Shown here in pieces: positions 47,553-55,549 of a stretch of 64,000 nucleotides of DNA. The first letter of the stretch is position 1. Each line of letters starts with the position of its first letter. Source of the stretch: an uncultured Clostridia bacterium (GTDB lineage: Bacteria; Bacillota; Clostridia; Oscillospirales; Ruminococcaceae). The stretch spans positions 1-64,000 of the forward strand of contig CALWNN010000082.1 in the NCBI GenBank assembly GCA_944382845.1, written 5' to 3'. The translations under genes and the position numbers were made by a program. Under the pieces are notes generated by a model. That model did no database searches, had not been told where the DNA came from, and was given only the letters and a program-made list of their open reading frames with translations.

Positions 47553-48095
47553 CTACATTTGATTATTAATGATATTATTGTTTTGACTTTCGTCTGTTTT
47601 GTCGGCAATCACCGTTTGTTCTTCCGAATCCGATATTTCCTGTTTTACGGACTCGGTTTTGCTTTGAGCTTTTAAGTTTATCCGTCTGCTGTCGGTAATG
47701 AATTTAACAGCCCCGATAATAAATATTATTGCCGCGACGCCGATAACGCTGAGCTCAATATCCGGGATTAAAGACGAACCGAAAAGCACCATAAAAAGTA
47801 TAATAGCAACGTCAAAATAAATAATGCAGACGTAAGTTCTTGCAGCAAGAAGAACAGGCTTTTTATCCCCTTTTTCGCTGTCAGAAACTATCCCGGTTCT
47901 TTCAGGATTAAAAACAAGTGCTGAAAAGAATAATACCGAAACAATTGAAAAAGCCATATTTACAACAAACACCCAGTCGCTTTTTCCGTTAAAACTCATA
48001 CTTACAGAAGCTATATCGCCTATAATACATGCGGCAAGTATAGCTGTTGAAACGGCATATAGAATTTTCTGACTAATCAAAAAAGGTACTTTCAT
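47553..48095 (-). CDS. four-helix membrane protein, unknown
   Basis: The 180-aa protein has four predicted helices (about 10-30, 40-62, 85-107, 112-135) and a soluble, Ser/Glu/Gln-rich tail of about 45 residues ending NNNIINNQM. No catalytic motif is visible. It lies 14 bp before trpS and 24 bp after the aminotransferase, so it is likely in the same operon. The function is unknown. Confidence 0.65.
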   Translation of the reverse strand: MKVPFLISQKILYAVSTAILAACIIGDIASVSMSFNGKSDWVFVVNMAFSIVSVLFFSALVFNPERTGIVSDSEKGDKKPVLLAARTYVCIIYFDVAIILFMVLFGSSLIPDIELSVIGVAAIIFIIGAVKFITDSRRINLKAQSKTESVKQEISDSEEQTVIADKTDESQNNNIINNQM

Positions 48096-48119
48096 AATTC
48101 ACTTCCTCAAATAACAGTT

Positions 48120-49316
48120 CTATTCTCCGAACATCTCCTTTGAAAGCTTTCCTAAAATTTCACATCCCTTGACAATCTGCTCGTCAGTAGGAGTTGAAAA
48201 GTTTATTCTGAAGCTTGTAGACAGTTCATTATCATCAACAAGAAATGCGTTTCCGGGAACAACTGCCACCTTATAATCAGCAACTGCCTTTTTGCAGAAT
48301 CCCATCATATCGCTTCCCTCCGGCAGTGTACACCAGATGAAAAGTCCGCCCTCCGGTCTTGTGAATTTTACCTTGGATGAAAAGTTCTCCTCAAGTCCCT
48401 TTATCATAAGATCGCACTTTCTCTTATAGATCTTTCTCAGGTCTGCAAAATGCTTATCCATATCACAGGTAGCAATAAATCTTTCTGCAACTACCTGAGC
48501 CCAGATATTCGTATGAACGTCCGATACCTGCTTACACACGATTATTTTTGAAATAATCTCCTTGGGAGCGGCAACATATCCCACTCTTATTCCGGGAGCA
48601 AGAATCTTTGAAAATGTTCTTGAATAAATAACTCTGCCGTCCGTGTCCATGGATTTAATTGAAGGAATCTCTTCCCCGGCAAATCTCAAATCTCCGTATG
48701 GGTCGTCCTCAAGAATAACAAAATCATACTTTCTTGCAAGCTCATAGACTGCCTTTCTCTTTTCAAGAGACATTGTAAGACCGGTAGGGTTCTGGAAGTT
48801 AGGGATAAGGTAAAGAAGCTTTACGCACTTCTGAGCTTTTATGGTTTCTTCAAGCTTTTCAAGATTAATGCCGTCGCTGTCAAGCTGAACGCCTACAAGA
48901 TTTACATTATACGACTTGAATGCATTAAGAGAGCCGATAAAACTTGGAGCCTCGCAAAGAAGAGTATCCCCCTCGTCGCAGAAAACCTTTGCGGAAAGCT
49001 CGTTTGCCTGCTGAGCTCCCGATGTGATTATAAGATCGTCAACCTCAGGATCAAAGCAACCCCTCTTTATAAGATCCTCCTTAAGAGCCTCTCTCAGCGG
49101 AGGATAGCCCTCTGTAATACTGTATTGAAGTGCAAGTATAGGATTTTCCTTTAAAATCTTTTCGGATATTTCCTCAACAGCCTTTACAGGGAAAGCGTCC
49201 GGTGCAGGGTTTCCCGCTGCAAATGGGATAACGGACGGGTCGGCGGTATATTTAAGGATTTCTCTTATAGCCGACGGTTTGAGTCCCAATACTTTTTTTG
49301 AAAAATTAAATTCCAT
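48120..49316 (-). CDS. PLP-dependent aminotransferase, class I/II (aminoadipate-like subgroup)
   Basis: The 398-aa protein has NPAPDAFPVKAVEEI near the start, ILEDDPYGDLRF and the PLP lysine in YSRTFSKILAPGIRVGYV. These are typical of the 2-aminoadipate/multi-substrate aminotransferase group. Substrate cannot be told from sequence. The promoter has TATAAT with an extended TGC near 49390 on the minus strand. It heads the transcript that includes the membrane protein and trpS. Confidence 0.87.
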   Translation of the reverse strand: MEFNFSKKVLGLKPSAIREILKYTADPSVIPFAAGNPAPDAFPVKAVEEISEKILKENPILALQYSITEGYPPLREALKEDLIKRGCFDPEVDDLIITSGAQQANELSAKVFCDEGDTLLCEAPSFIGSLNAFKSYNVNLVGVQLDSDGINLEKLEETIKAQKCVKLLYLIPNFQNPTGLTMSLEKRKAVYELARKYDFVILEDDPYGDLRFAGEEIPSIKSMDTDGRVIYSRTFSKILAPGIRVGYVAAPKEIISKIIVCKQVSDVHTNIWAQVVAERFIATCDMDKHFADLRKIYKRKCDLMIKGLEENFSSKVKFTRPEGGLFIWCTLPEGSDMMGFCKKAVADYKVAVVPGNAFLVDDNELSTSFRINFSTPTDEQIVKGCEILGKLSKEMFGE

Positions 49317-49512
49317 ATTTTATTCTGTCCTTTCAGAAAATATTAACACAATTCAAATACTAATCCTACTCTAAAACATTATTATAGCATACTTTCCCCA
49401 AAAATAAAAGTCTTTTCACAAATTTTTTCCGAAAAAAAACCAAAGATCATTATTTTTATCTTTTGTTTATCAAATAACTGTAATAGTCAAAGCTTAAATT
49501 TCATAATATTTT

Positions 49513-49843
49513 TATAATCAAGCCACCGATGTCCCCCTGCCGAGTATTCGGCAGGACTTGCTGAGTATTCGGCAGGACTTGCTGAGTATTCGGCAGGTCT
49601 GCCTCCTATAAGGCGGGGTTCCATTCAGTTTTTCAGTGGAGGTCTTAATTCCACACTGAAAAACTGAGGAGCAAAGCTCCCATCTGCATCTTGCTGCAGT
49701 CAGCGACGGTTGCTTTTCGTCGCAACGTGATTAAGCACAGTTCCGAAGGAGATGTTTAGCTCCGAAGGAGATATTTAGCTCCGAAGGAGATATTTAGCTC
49801 TGAAAGAGATGTCATTATCAACGTTTTGCTCCGATTTAAAAAC
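49513..49843 (+). repeat. dispersed modular repeat, copy 3 (longest)
   Basis: It has TATAATCAAGCCACCG, three tandem GAGTATTCGGCAGG palindromes, TCCATTCAGTTTTTCAGTGGA, CTGAGGAGCAAAG, GTTGCTTTTCGTCGCAAC, GTGATTAAGCACAG and four hairpin units. Of these units, three read CTCCGAAGGAG or TTCCGAAGGAG and one CTCTGAAAGAG, i.e. paired changes on both arms. It ends CGATTTAAAA and overlaps the apparent 5' end of the spoVB frame. Confidence 0.88.
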
Positions 49844-49880
49844 AAGCTTTAAAGGTCTGAAAGGCAGGGAGTTTTCAAAG

Positions 49881-51575
49881 TTGAAAAAACAAGGTTTTAT
49901 TTTAAGTTCAGGCATACTTATAGGAAGCGTTATAATCACCAAGATTCTGGGAATGATGTTTAAGATACCCTTGACAAACATATTGGGAGGAACGGGAACA
50001 GGATATTACTCTTGTGCTTATGCTGTATTCATGCCAATGTTTGCAGTATGCGTTTCGGGTATCCCGGCTTCAATGTCAAGAATCATTTCCGAATATTCCG
50101 CCTTAAAAAAATATGCATGCATACGGCGGACAAAACGTATCGCAATGCTGTTTTTTTCTTTTGCCGGCGCAATCTTCACATTGCTTACAGTACTTCTTGC
50201 CTACCCTATCTGCAAATTTATTATGAACGAGCCCGCTTCGCTGTGGTCTGTAATAGCTATTGCACCATGTATAATCATCGGAGCGGTCGCTTCCGTTGAA
50301 CGTGGATATTACGAAGGCTTACGAAACATGACTCCAACAGCTCTAAACGAAATTATGGAAGGAATATTCAAAATCGTTTTCGGGCTTTGGTTTGCTTACA
50401 AAGCGTTATCCATTGCAAATGAAAGCTTTGCCGAAACAGGAAAGGTTTTCGGAAAGATATGCCACAGCACAACCGAAGCTTCAAACGCATCTCTTCCCTA
50501 CGTTTCCGCAGGAGCTGTTCTCGGAGTAACTGTGGCAAACTGTGTTGCCTTGATAATTATTCTTATTGCAGACAGAATAAGAGGAGACGGGATAAGCCGT
50601 GAAATGATGAGAAGCGACGACAGCAACGAAAGAATGAGGCACCTACTCCTGAGGCTTGTCAGACTCTGCATACCCATCGCCATATCTTCTGTAATAACAA
50701 CTCTCACTTCAATGGTGGATCTTATCACAATCAATCGCTGTCTTGAAGTTGCAATAAAAACCGATAAGGATTATTTTCTCCGGAAGTTTTCAGGAGTGAT
50801 ACTTACAGGCACAAGTCTAAAGATGCTTCCCAATTTTATTTACGGGTCATATTCGGGACTCGCAATAACCGTTTTTTCCCTTGTTCCGTCACTTACAGCA
50901 ATGTTTTCAAAAAGCGCGGTTCCGCTTGTCTCGGAAAATTACGCAATTCAGGACAAAAAAGCGGTTTCAAAAAGCATAAACGCCGTACTATTTGCAACGT
51001 CTGTGATCATAATCCCTTCTGCCTTAGGAATTTTCATCTTTTCCGAGGAAATACTTACGCTTTTATTTTCAAGGCGACAACAGGAGATATTATGCTCATA
51101 TGAAATACTGAAGATAATGTGTCCGGGAATGGTTTTCTCAGGTCTGTCAGTACCTTTATTTTCAATTTTACAAGGAATAGGAAATGCAAATATTCCGGTT
51201 ATAATAATGCTGACCGGATGTGCTGTAAAAATGATTCTGAATGTTATTCTTGTAAGCATTCCCGAAATCAACATTCTCGGTGCGGGAATAGCTTCAACAG
51301 TATGTTATGGCATTATTTTTATCGCATCGCTTTATTTTGTTCTCAAACAAACAAAGGCAGAAATAAGTTTTGACAAGCTATTTTACAAACCGTTTTTTGC
51401 CGGAGTATTATGCTGCACAGTGGCTAAAGCTATATTTGATTTGATTGGAGCAAGGATAAATCTGGTAACTTCAATAGGGGTAAGCATAATTTCAGGTGGC
51501 ATTATATACATTTTTACACTGTATTTATTGAGCGTTTTAACCAAAAATGAGCTGAAAACTTTATTTTTAAAATAA
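49881..51575 (+). CDS. spoVB: SpoVB/MurJ-like flippase (MOP superfamily)
   Basis: The protein has about 14 helices and begins LKKQGFILSSGILIGSVIITKILGM, the standard start of SpoVB-type polysaccharide flippases, with PLTNILGGTGTGYYS and SRIISEYSA. Such proteins move lipid-linked cell wall or cortex precursors. The open frame reaches ATG 49809, but those 24 codons are the tail of a dispersed repeat; TTG at 49881 with AGGCAGGGAG upstream gives a normal 564-aa protein. Order spoVB-mazG-rqcP matches Bacillus yabM-yabN-yabO. Confidence 0.85.
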   Translation: MKKQGFILSSGILIGSVIITKILGMMFKIPLTNILGGTGTGYYSCAYAVFMPMFAVCVSGIPASMSRIISEYSALKKYACIRRTKRIAMLFFSFAGAIFTLLTVLLAYPICKFIMNEPASLWSVIAIAPCIIIGAVASVERGYYEGLRNMTPTALNEIMEGIFKIVFGLWFAYKALSIANESFAETGKVFGKICHSTTEASNASLPYVSAGAVLGVTVANCVALIIILIADRIRGDGISREMMRSDDSNERMRHLLLRLVRLCIPIAISSVITTLTSMVDLITINRCLEVAIKTDKDYFLRKFSGVILTGTSLKMLPNFIYGSYSGLAITVFSLVPSLTAMFSKSAVPLVSENYAIQDKKAVSKSINAVLFATSVIIIPSALGIFIFSEEILTLLFSRRQQEILCSYEILKIMCPGMVFSGLSVPLFSILQGIGNANIPVIIMLTGCAVKMILNVILVSIPEINILGAGIASTVCYGIIFIASLYFVLKQTKAEISFDKLFYKPFFAGVLCCTVAKAIFDLIGARINLVTSIGVSIISGGIIYIFTLYLLSVLTKNELKTLFLK

Positions 51576-51671
51576 ATTTTGCAAAAACCCTTGAAATTCA
51601 AAGCGATTTGAGTTATTATTAATGGGTAACGTTTTTAATTTGGAATATTGACATCTGAATCGGAGAAAAAA

Positions 51672-52466
51672 ATGGCTGATTTTAAATTCAAAGAAAAGTA
51701 CAATGTATATGATCTTACTGAAATTGTAAAGGCATTGAGAAGCGAAAACGGTTGCCCCTGGGACAAGGAGCAGACCCATGCTTCCATAAGAAATAATTTT
51801 CTTGAAGAAGTATACGAAGTAATGGAAGCCATTGATCTTGACAATGTGGAAATGATGAGAGAAGAGCTTGGCGATGTTCTTCTTCAGGTAGTTTTTCACA
51901 GTGTTATGGAAACCGAAAAAGGCTCCTTTGATCTTGACGATGTTGCGGACGAGGTATGCAAGAAGCTTATTGAGCGTCACCCTCATGTTTTTGGTACTGT
52001 AAAGGTAAATGGTACTGATGATGTCCTTACAAACTGGGAGAACATCAAGCAGAAATCAAAAGGACAGGAAAGTTATACAGATACATTAAACAGCGTACCA
52101 AAGGTTTTTCCTGCGCTTATGAGAGGGCAGAAGCTTTCTAAGAGAGCTGCAAGAGCCGGACTTGAGTTGATGAACATTGAGGAACTCACCGCAAGAATAG
52201 CAGATGAGGCCTCCGGACTGAAGTCGGCTTGTTTAAACGGAAATGGTTTTTCAGAGGAACAATTAGGAGCGTTACTGTTTGACTGCTGCGCTGCTGCAAG
52301 GCTTATGGGAATCGATGCTGAAGAAGCATTGCAAAGAGAAAACGAAAGGTTTATTGAAAAATTCAGCGCAGTTGAAGAATTAACAAGGCTTGACGGGATT
52401 GACATGAAATCTCTTAGCAAATACGACCTTAAGGAATACATTAAAAAGGTCGAAGAAAGCAAATAA
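51672..52466 (+). CDS. mazG: nucleoside triphosphate pyrophosphohydrolase MazG (YabN-like)
   Basis: MazG hydrolyses NTPs to NMP and pyrophosphate as a housecleaning enzyme. The 264-aa product has GCPWDKEQTHASIRNNFLEEVYEVMEAI and EELGDVLLQVVFH with the Mg-binding Glu/Asp residues, and a second MazG half. The ATG at 51672 lies six bases after GGAG. It follows the spoVB-like gene, as in Bacillus where the homologue is fused to a methylase; here the methylase part is absent. Confidence 0.92.
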   Translation: MADFKFKEKYNVYDLTEIVKALRSENGCPWDKEQTHASIRNNFLEEVYEVMEAIDLDNVEMMREELGDVLLQVVFHSVMETEKGSFDLDDVADEVCKKLIERHPHVFGTVKVNGTDDVLTNWENIKQKSKGQESYTDTLNSVPKVFPALMRGQKLSKRAARAGLELMNIEELTARIADEASGLKSACLNGNGFSEEQLGALLFDCCAAARLMGIDAEEALQRENERFIEKFSAVEELTRLDGIDMKSLSKYDLKEYIKKVEESK

Positions 52467-52489
52467 AATTTATTTTGGAGGTTAAAACA

Positions 52490-52768
52490 ATGACAAAGGC
52501 AGAACTCGTAAATCGCATTGCTGAAAAGGGAAAATATTCAAAGAAGGAAGCTGAAAAGGCTCTTTCAACAGTAACATCAGCTATTTCTGACGCACTTGTA
52601 AAAGGCGAAAAAGTAACTCTTATCGGGTTTGGTACTTTTGAAGTAAGAGACAGAGCAGCTAAGGAAGCAATCAACCCTGCCACAAAGGAAAAGATCATGG
52701 TTCCTGCAAAGAAGGTTCCTGCATTCAAGGCTGGCGCTGCACTTAAGTCAGCAGTTGACGCTAAGTAA
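52490..52768 (+). CDS. hup: HU-family DNA-binding protein
   Basis: The 92-aa protein (MTKAELVNRIAEKGKYSKKE) is a complete HU with the GFGTFEVRDRAAKEAINPATKE beta-arm, which bends DNA non-specifically as a dimer. Start ATG 52490 follows TTTGGAGG. It sits between mazG and the S4 gene and has its own downstream terminator. Confidence 0.95.
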   Translation: MTKAELVNRIAEKGKYSKKEAEKALSTVTSAISDALVKGEKVTLIGFGTFEVRDRAAKEAINPATKEKIMVPAKKVPAFKAGAALKSAVDAK

Positions 52769-52782
52769 TCTTAAATTGAATA

Positions 52783-52815
52783 TCGGACCTGATTGTCTTT
52801 TGGCAATTAGGTCTT
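52783..52815 (+). terminator. terminator after hup
   Basis: GACCTGATTG and CAATTAGGTC form a 10-bp stem (one G-T) around TCTTTTGG, then TTTTATTTT. Confidence 0.8.
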
Positions 52816-52932
52816 TTATTTTAGGAGGAATATATTTTACCCTATCCTCTTTATCTTACCTAATTATCATCCGATTGTATATCTCTAAATATCTTTTTAA
52901 CTATATTATTCATTATAATAGGAGGAATTATT

Positions 52933-53175
52933 TTGAGACTTGACAAATATCTTAAAGTCACAAGACTCATAAAAAGGCGCACTGTTGCAAATGAAGCCTG
53001 CGACGCAGGAAAAATTACCGTAAACGGAAAAACCGCAAGAGCTTCATATGATGTGAAAGTAGGAGACATTATTGAAATAAACATGGGAACAAAACCCCTA
53101 AAGGTAAAAGTCGCAAGCGTCACCGAGTATGCAAGAAAAGAAGACGCCGCTGACAACTACACTGTTATTGACTAA
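52933..53175 (+). CDS. rqcP: S4-domain RNA-binding protein RqcP (YabO/Hsp15-like)
   Basis: RqcP helps the ribosome quality control factor RqcH extend stalled peptides with alanine. The 80-aa S4 protein reads MRLDKYLKVTRLIKRRTVANEAC and VNGKTARASYDVKVGDIIEI, the typical small Hsp15/YabO form. A TTG start lies seven bases after AGGAGG. In Bacillus, yabO follows yabN directly; here hup stands between them. Confidence 0.9.
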   Translation: MRLDKYLKVTRLIKRRTVANEACDAGKITVNGKTARASYDVKVGDIIEINMGTKPLKVKVASVTEYARKEDAADNYTVID

Positions 53176-53177
53176 CT

Positions 53178-53300
53178 TTTATAACCAAGTCGCCGATTTC
53201 CCCTGCCGGGTATTCGGCAGGTCTGCCTTCTATAGGGGGCGGGTTCCATTTAGTCTTTCAGTGGGGGTATAATCCCTGAGGAGCAAAGTTCCTCGGCGAC
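53178..53300 (+). repeat. dispersed modular repeat, copy 4 (truncated)
   Basis: It has TTATAACCAAGTCGCCGA, CCTGCCGGGTATTCGGCAGG, TTCCATTTAGTCTTTCAGTGG and CCTGAGGAGCAAAG, then stops. The GTTGC/GCAAC and GAAAGAG hairpin units are missing. Its end lies at the left boundary of the accessory island, so the rest may have been removed by the insertion. Confidence 0.8.
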
Positions 53301-53304
53301 ATTT

Positions 53305-53336
53305 AAAGCTAATAAAAAACCGACTTCAGCTTTTGC
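53305..53336. repeat. left direct repeat of accessory island
   Basis: The segment beginning AAAGCTA and containing AAAAAACCGACTTCAGCT matches 59090-59120 at about 29 of 32 positions. At the right copy it forms the 5' arm of a complete terminator; here the matching 3' arm (GCCGGTTTTTT) is missing. This suggests a target duplication or attachment site. Confidence 0.6.
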
Positions 53337-53396
53337 TGAGTGTGTATAAGGCAGTATCCTAAGAAACACACAGAACCTGACATTGCAGGACGAAAA

Positions 53397-53430
53397 ACAA
53401 GAGTACGGATCGAAAGGTTCGTACTCTTGT
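53397..53430. terminator. hairpin upstream of tnpV remnant
   Basis: ACAAGAGTACG and CGTACTCTTGT form an 11-bp perfect stem enclosing GATCGAAAGGTT. A T-run is lacking in the plus direction, so the role could be termination or an element-end structure. Confidence 0.5.
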
Positions 53431-53522
53431 TCTATGTATGCCATTAAAACTGTAATCAGCGCATTTGTTTTTTCTAAAAATCTTCTGTAAAATGAAACAA
53501 TAAAATACAGGAGATTCCCACG

Positions 53523-53702
53523 ATGAAAAGAATTTATTAAGAAGCGGGTGGCACATATCAAAGACAGGGCGATTATGCACTTTCCGATCTGAAAATACCG
53601 ACCGAAAAAGAAGTTGAAATCGGAGTTTGGTGACAGCGGCATCGGCGGTATGTGAAGCGTCGCCACCGCATTCGGTATTGCAATCTGCTGACTGTTGGTA
53701 CA
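53523..53702 (+). pseudogene. tnpV-like transposon gene remnant
   Basis: After CAGGAG, ATG at 53523 gives MKRIY, a TAA, EAGGTYQRQGDYALSDLKIP, TEKEVEIGVW, a TGA, then QRHRRYVKRRHRIRYCNLL. The pieces match the start of transposon-encoded TnpV proteins (MKRIYEEAGGTY...GIWGQRHxxYLK). Two stops in one frame and loss of the 3' part show decay. The frame merges with the 3' end of the sirtuin gene on the opposite strand, marking a junction. Confidence 0.65.
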
Positions 53703-53703
53703 T

Positions 53704-54543
53704 TCATACCCCGCATACCTGCCGAAGATCGGACAACACATCGCTCAAAGGACCGTCCAATCCAAATGACCGCGCTTTGATGTCTTCGGTGATGTAGATT
53801 TCGCCCAGATTGATGGTCACATAGGCGGAATTGGGTTCCTGTGCCACCAGACGCATGAGCGGGGCCTTGATGAGTTGGTTGCGCCAGCCGACGCCCAGCT
53901 CCAGCACCACCAGTTTCTTGCCGTGGTACCGCTCTAAAAAGGCCTGATACCGTCCCTGGGCTGCGGTATCAGAGATAAAGTTGGGGCCTCCCTCCATATG
54001 GATTTCCATTGGACCGCCGCACTTGGGGCAGCGTGGAACGAGGTCCGATGGCACCTTCCCGCCCTGCTCTGCGGCGGCCATCTTTTCCGCCAATTCCAGT
54101 GTAGGATACAAGGTTTCATGGCAGGGGCGGGCGCACTGCATGGTCAGTCAGTTGCCCTCCACCTCATAGATTTTTTCCGGGGCGAAGCCGCTCATCTCAA
54201 AGTGGCACTCCCCGTTGGAGGTGATGATGAAATAGTCCTTGCTCCCCACGATGGCTCGTAGATCCTGCATGACCGGCGTTGGCTGATACAGACCGCAGTA
54301 GTGGTGGATCAGGCGGGACCAGAAGCCCCACTTCTCCTCCTCGGTCGGCCAGCGACCTGCCATGCCCTGCAAAATGCACCGTAAACCATATTTCCGCTTG
54401 AGATCGCCGAACAGCTCCTCGAAAGCCTGATTATCGGCAAAGAGATGCAGCCCTTCGGTGATGGACAGGCCGTTGCTGGCCCCGACCAGCAGAGCGTCAG
54501 CTTCCTGAATTGCGGTACAGATCTTCTGATAAGTTTCATTCAT
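53704..54543 (-). pseudogene. second sirtuin-like gene, interrupted by in-frame TGA
   Basis: Two stretches in the same frame (54543-54151 and 54147-53704) together give a SIR2 protein of about 279 aa. The TGA at 54148-54150 falls where relatives have a residue after EVEGN; TGG (Trp) to TGA is the simplest explanation. NAD-site GASNGLS, zinc pairs CARPC and CPKC are present, but the catalytic Gln/His position reads E (YEVEGN) and the TTNQD motif reads TSNGE, so it was probably a non-catalytic partner even when intact. It overlaps the active copy by 8 bp. Confidence 0.78.
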
Positions 54544-55438
54544 GGCTCATATGCTCCTCTCCTGCCGTCAGCTTCACGGCATCGCTCAGTACCGTGGCAA
54601 TGTCCTCCCGGATGGTCAGTCCCTTGTCAGCCAGCTGCTGAGGGAGGAGTGCGTCTTTGGGGTTGATAGTAATATAAAAAGCCTGTGGAAGCGTATAGGT
54701 CAGATTCCAGAAAGGCTCCTGAATAAACATTGGCGTCATGCGACCTACGCCCAGTTCAAGAAAAAGAATTTTACGGTTCTTGTTTGCCTGTAAAAATTCG
54801 TTGATCTTACGATATTCATCCTTGTACTTTTTGCCCTCCAGGAAAGTATACCCACGCACCCATGGCTCCAGCTCCGCGCCGCACTTAGGACAGCGGGGAA
54901 TCAATTCCGTAGGAATGCACAGATTTTCGTCAATGGCGTCGTTCATAGCATATATCATGTCACGGTTGTAGAATATCTCATCGTGACAGCGGCGGCTGCA
55001 CTGGAAGTAGCGGGAATCCCCCTGAATGGCGCTGAGCTTCTCTTCCGGCATCACTCTGGTAAACTGAAAATCCTGATTGGTTGTCATAATGTGATAGTTT
55101 TTGCCTCTTAGCAGATTCATCAGATCATAATAGGGCTGGCCTGTGGGACATTCGTATTCCATGTAGCACATGCGAGCCAGAAAGGCCCAACGAGCCTCAG
55201 ATGAAGGATAACGGTAGTAGAACCCGTTGAACGCCCCCACATAACCGTATTTTGCGCCAAATTCCCCCAGGTACTTCCGGAACATTGCATCGTTGCTGTA
55301 GAAAAAATCAAAACCACAGGCGGCTGACATTCCTGCCGCCGCTCCCACCAGTATTGCGTCAGATTGGGCAATTGCTTCCGCCAGCTTCTCTACATTCTGA
55401 AGATGGTTGTTATCCTTGAAATAAGTTTTACTTTCCAT
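54536..55438 (-). CDS. class-M-like sirtuin (SIR2 family, NAD-dependent)
   Basis: The 300-aa protein has LVGAAAGMSAACG for NAD binding, TTNQD (Asn121) and IQGD with Gln139 in place of the usual catalytic His, and zinc cysteines C147, C151, C183, C186. The Asn/Gln pair is what is known for SirTM enzymes, which ADP-ribosylate lipoylated carrier proteins. The macrodomain, lipoate ligase and GcvH-L genes that go with typical SirTM are absent. ATG 55438 lies 12 bases after GAAAGGA; the ATG at 55450 abuts it. The gene is GC-rich compared with the core genome. Confidence 0.82.
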   Translation of the reverse strand: MESKTYFKDNNHLQNVEKLAEAIAQSDAILVGAAAGMSAACGFDFFYSNDAMFRKYLGEFGAKYGYVGAFNGFYYRYPSSEARWAFLARMCYMEYECPTGQPYYDLMNLLRGKNYHIMTTNQDFQFTRVMPEEKLSAIQGDSRYFQCSRRCHDEIFYNRDMIYAMNDAIDENLCIPTELIPRCPKCGAELEPWVRGYTFLEGKKYKDEYRKINEFLQANKNRKILFLELGVGRMTPMFIQEPFWNLTYTLPQAFYITINPKDALLPQQLADKGLTIREDIATVLSDAVKLTAGEEHMSHE

Positions 55439-55443
55439 CAGTA

Positions 55444-55472
55444 TTGACATTCCTTTCAGTTGATGTTATTAT
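55444..55472 (+). promoter_or_regulatory. putative promoter of Rrf2-patatin unit
   Basis: TTGACA (55444-55449) and TATTAT (55467-55472) have 17-bp spacing. The -10 overlaps the left arm of the inverted repeat, so a bound regulator would block it. Confidence 0.45.
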
Positions 55473-55513
55473 TAAAATTACATAATGATATTATACCATG
55501 TAATTTTAATAAT
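55468..55513. promoter_or_regulatory. perfect 16-bp inverted repeat, putative operator
   Basis: ATTATTAAAATTACAT (55468-55483) and its exact reverse complement (55498-55513) are separated by 14 bp. The right arm lies in the spacer of the sirtuin promoter and the left arm overlaps the -10 of the Rrf2 promoter. Position and symmetry fit an autoregulated divergent operator for the Rrf2 protein. It could also fold as a cruciform. Confidence 0.65.
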
Positions 55514-55518
55514 TACAA
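55490..55518 (-). promoter_or_regulatory. promoter of the sirtuin pair
   Basis: Minus-strand TTGTAA (55513-55518) and TATAAT (55490-55495) have 17-bp spacing. Confidence 0.6.
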
Positions 55519-55549
55519 GTGGCTAAAGCAAATTTTTTTGAGGTGACCT

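Noticed and set aside
54148-54150. TGA as a sense codon (selenocysteine or recoding) in the sirtuin
   Set aside because: Other genes here end in TGA, no SECIS-like hairpin is evident, and the neighbouring tnpV has both TAA and TGA, so nonsense decay is simpler.
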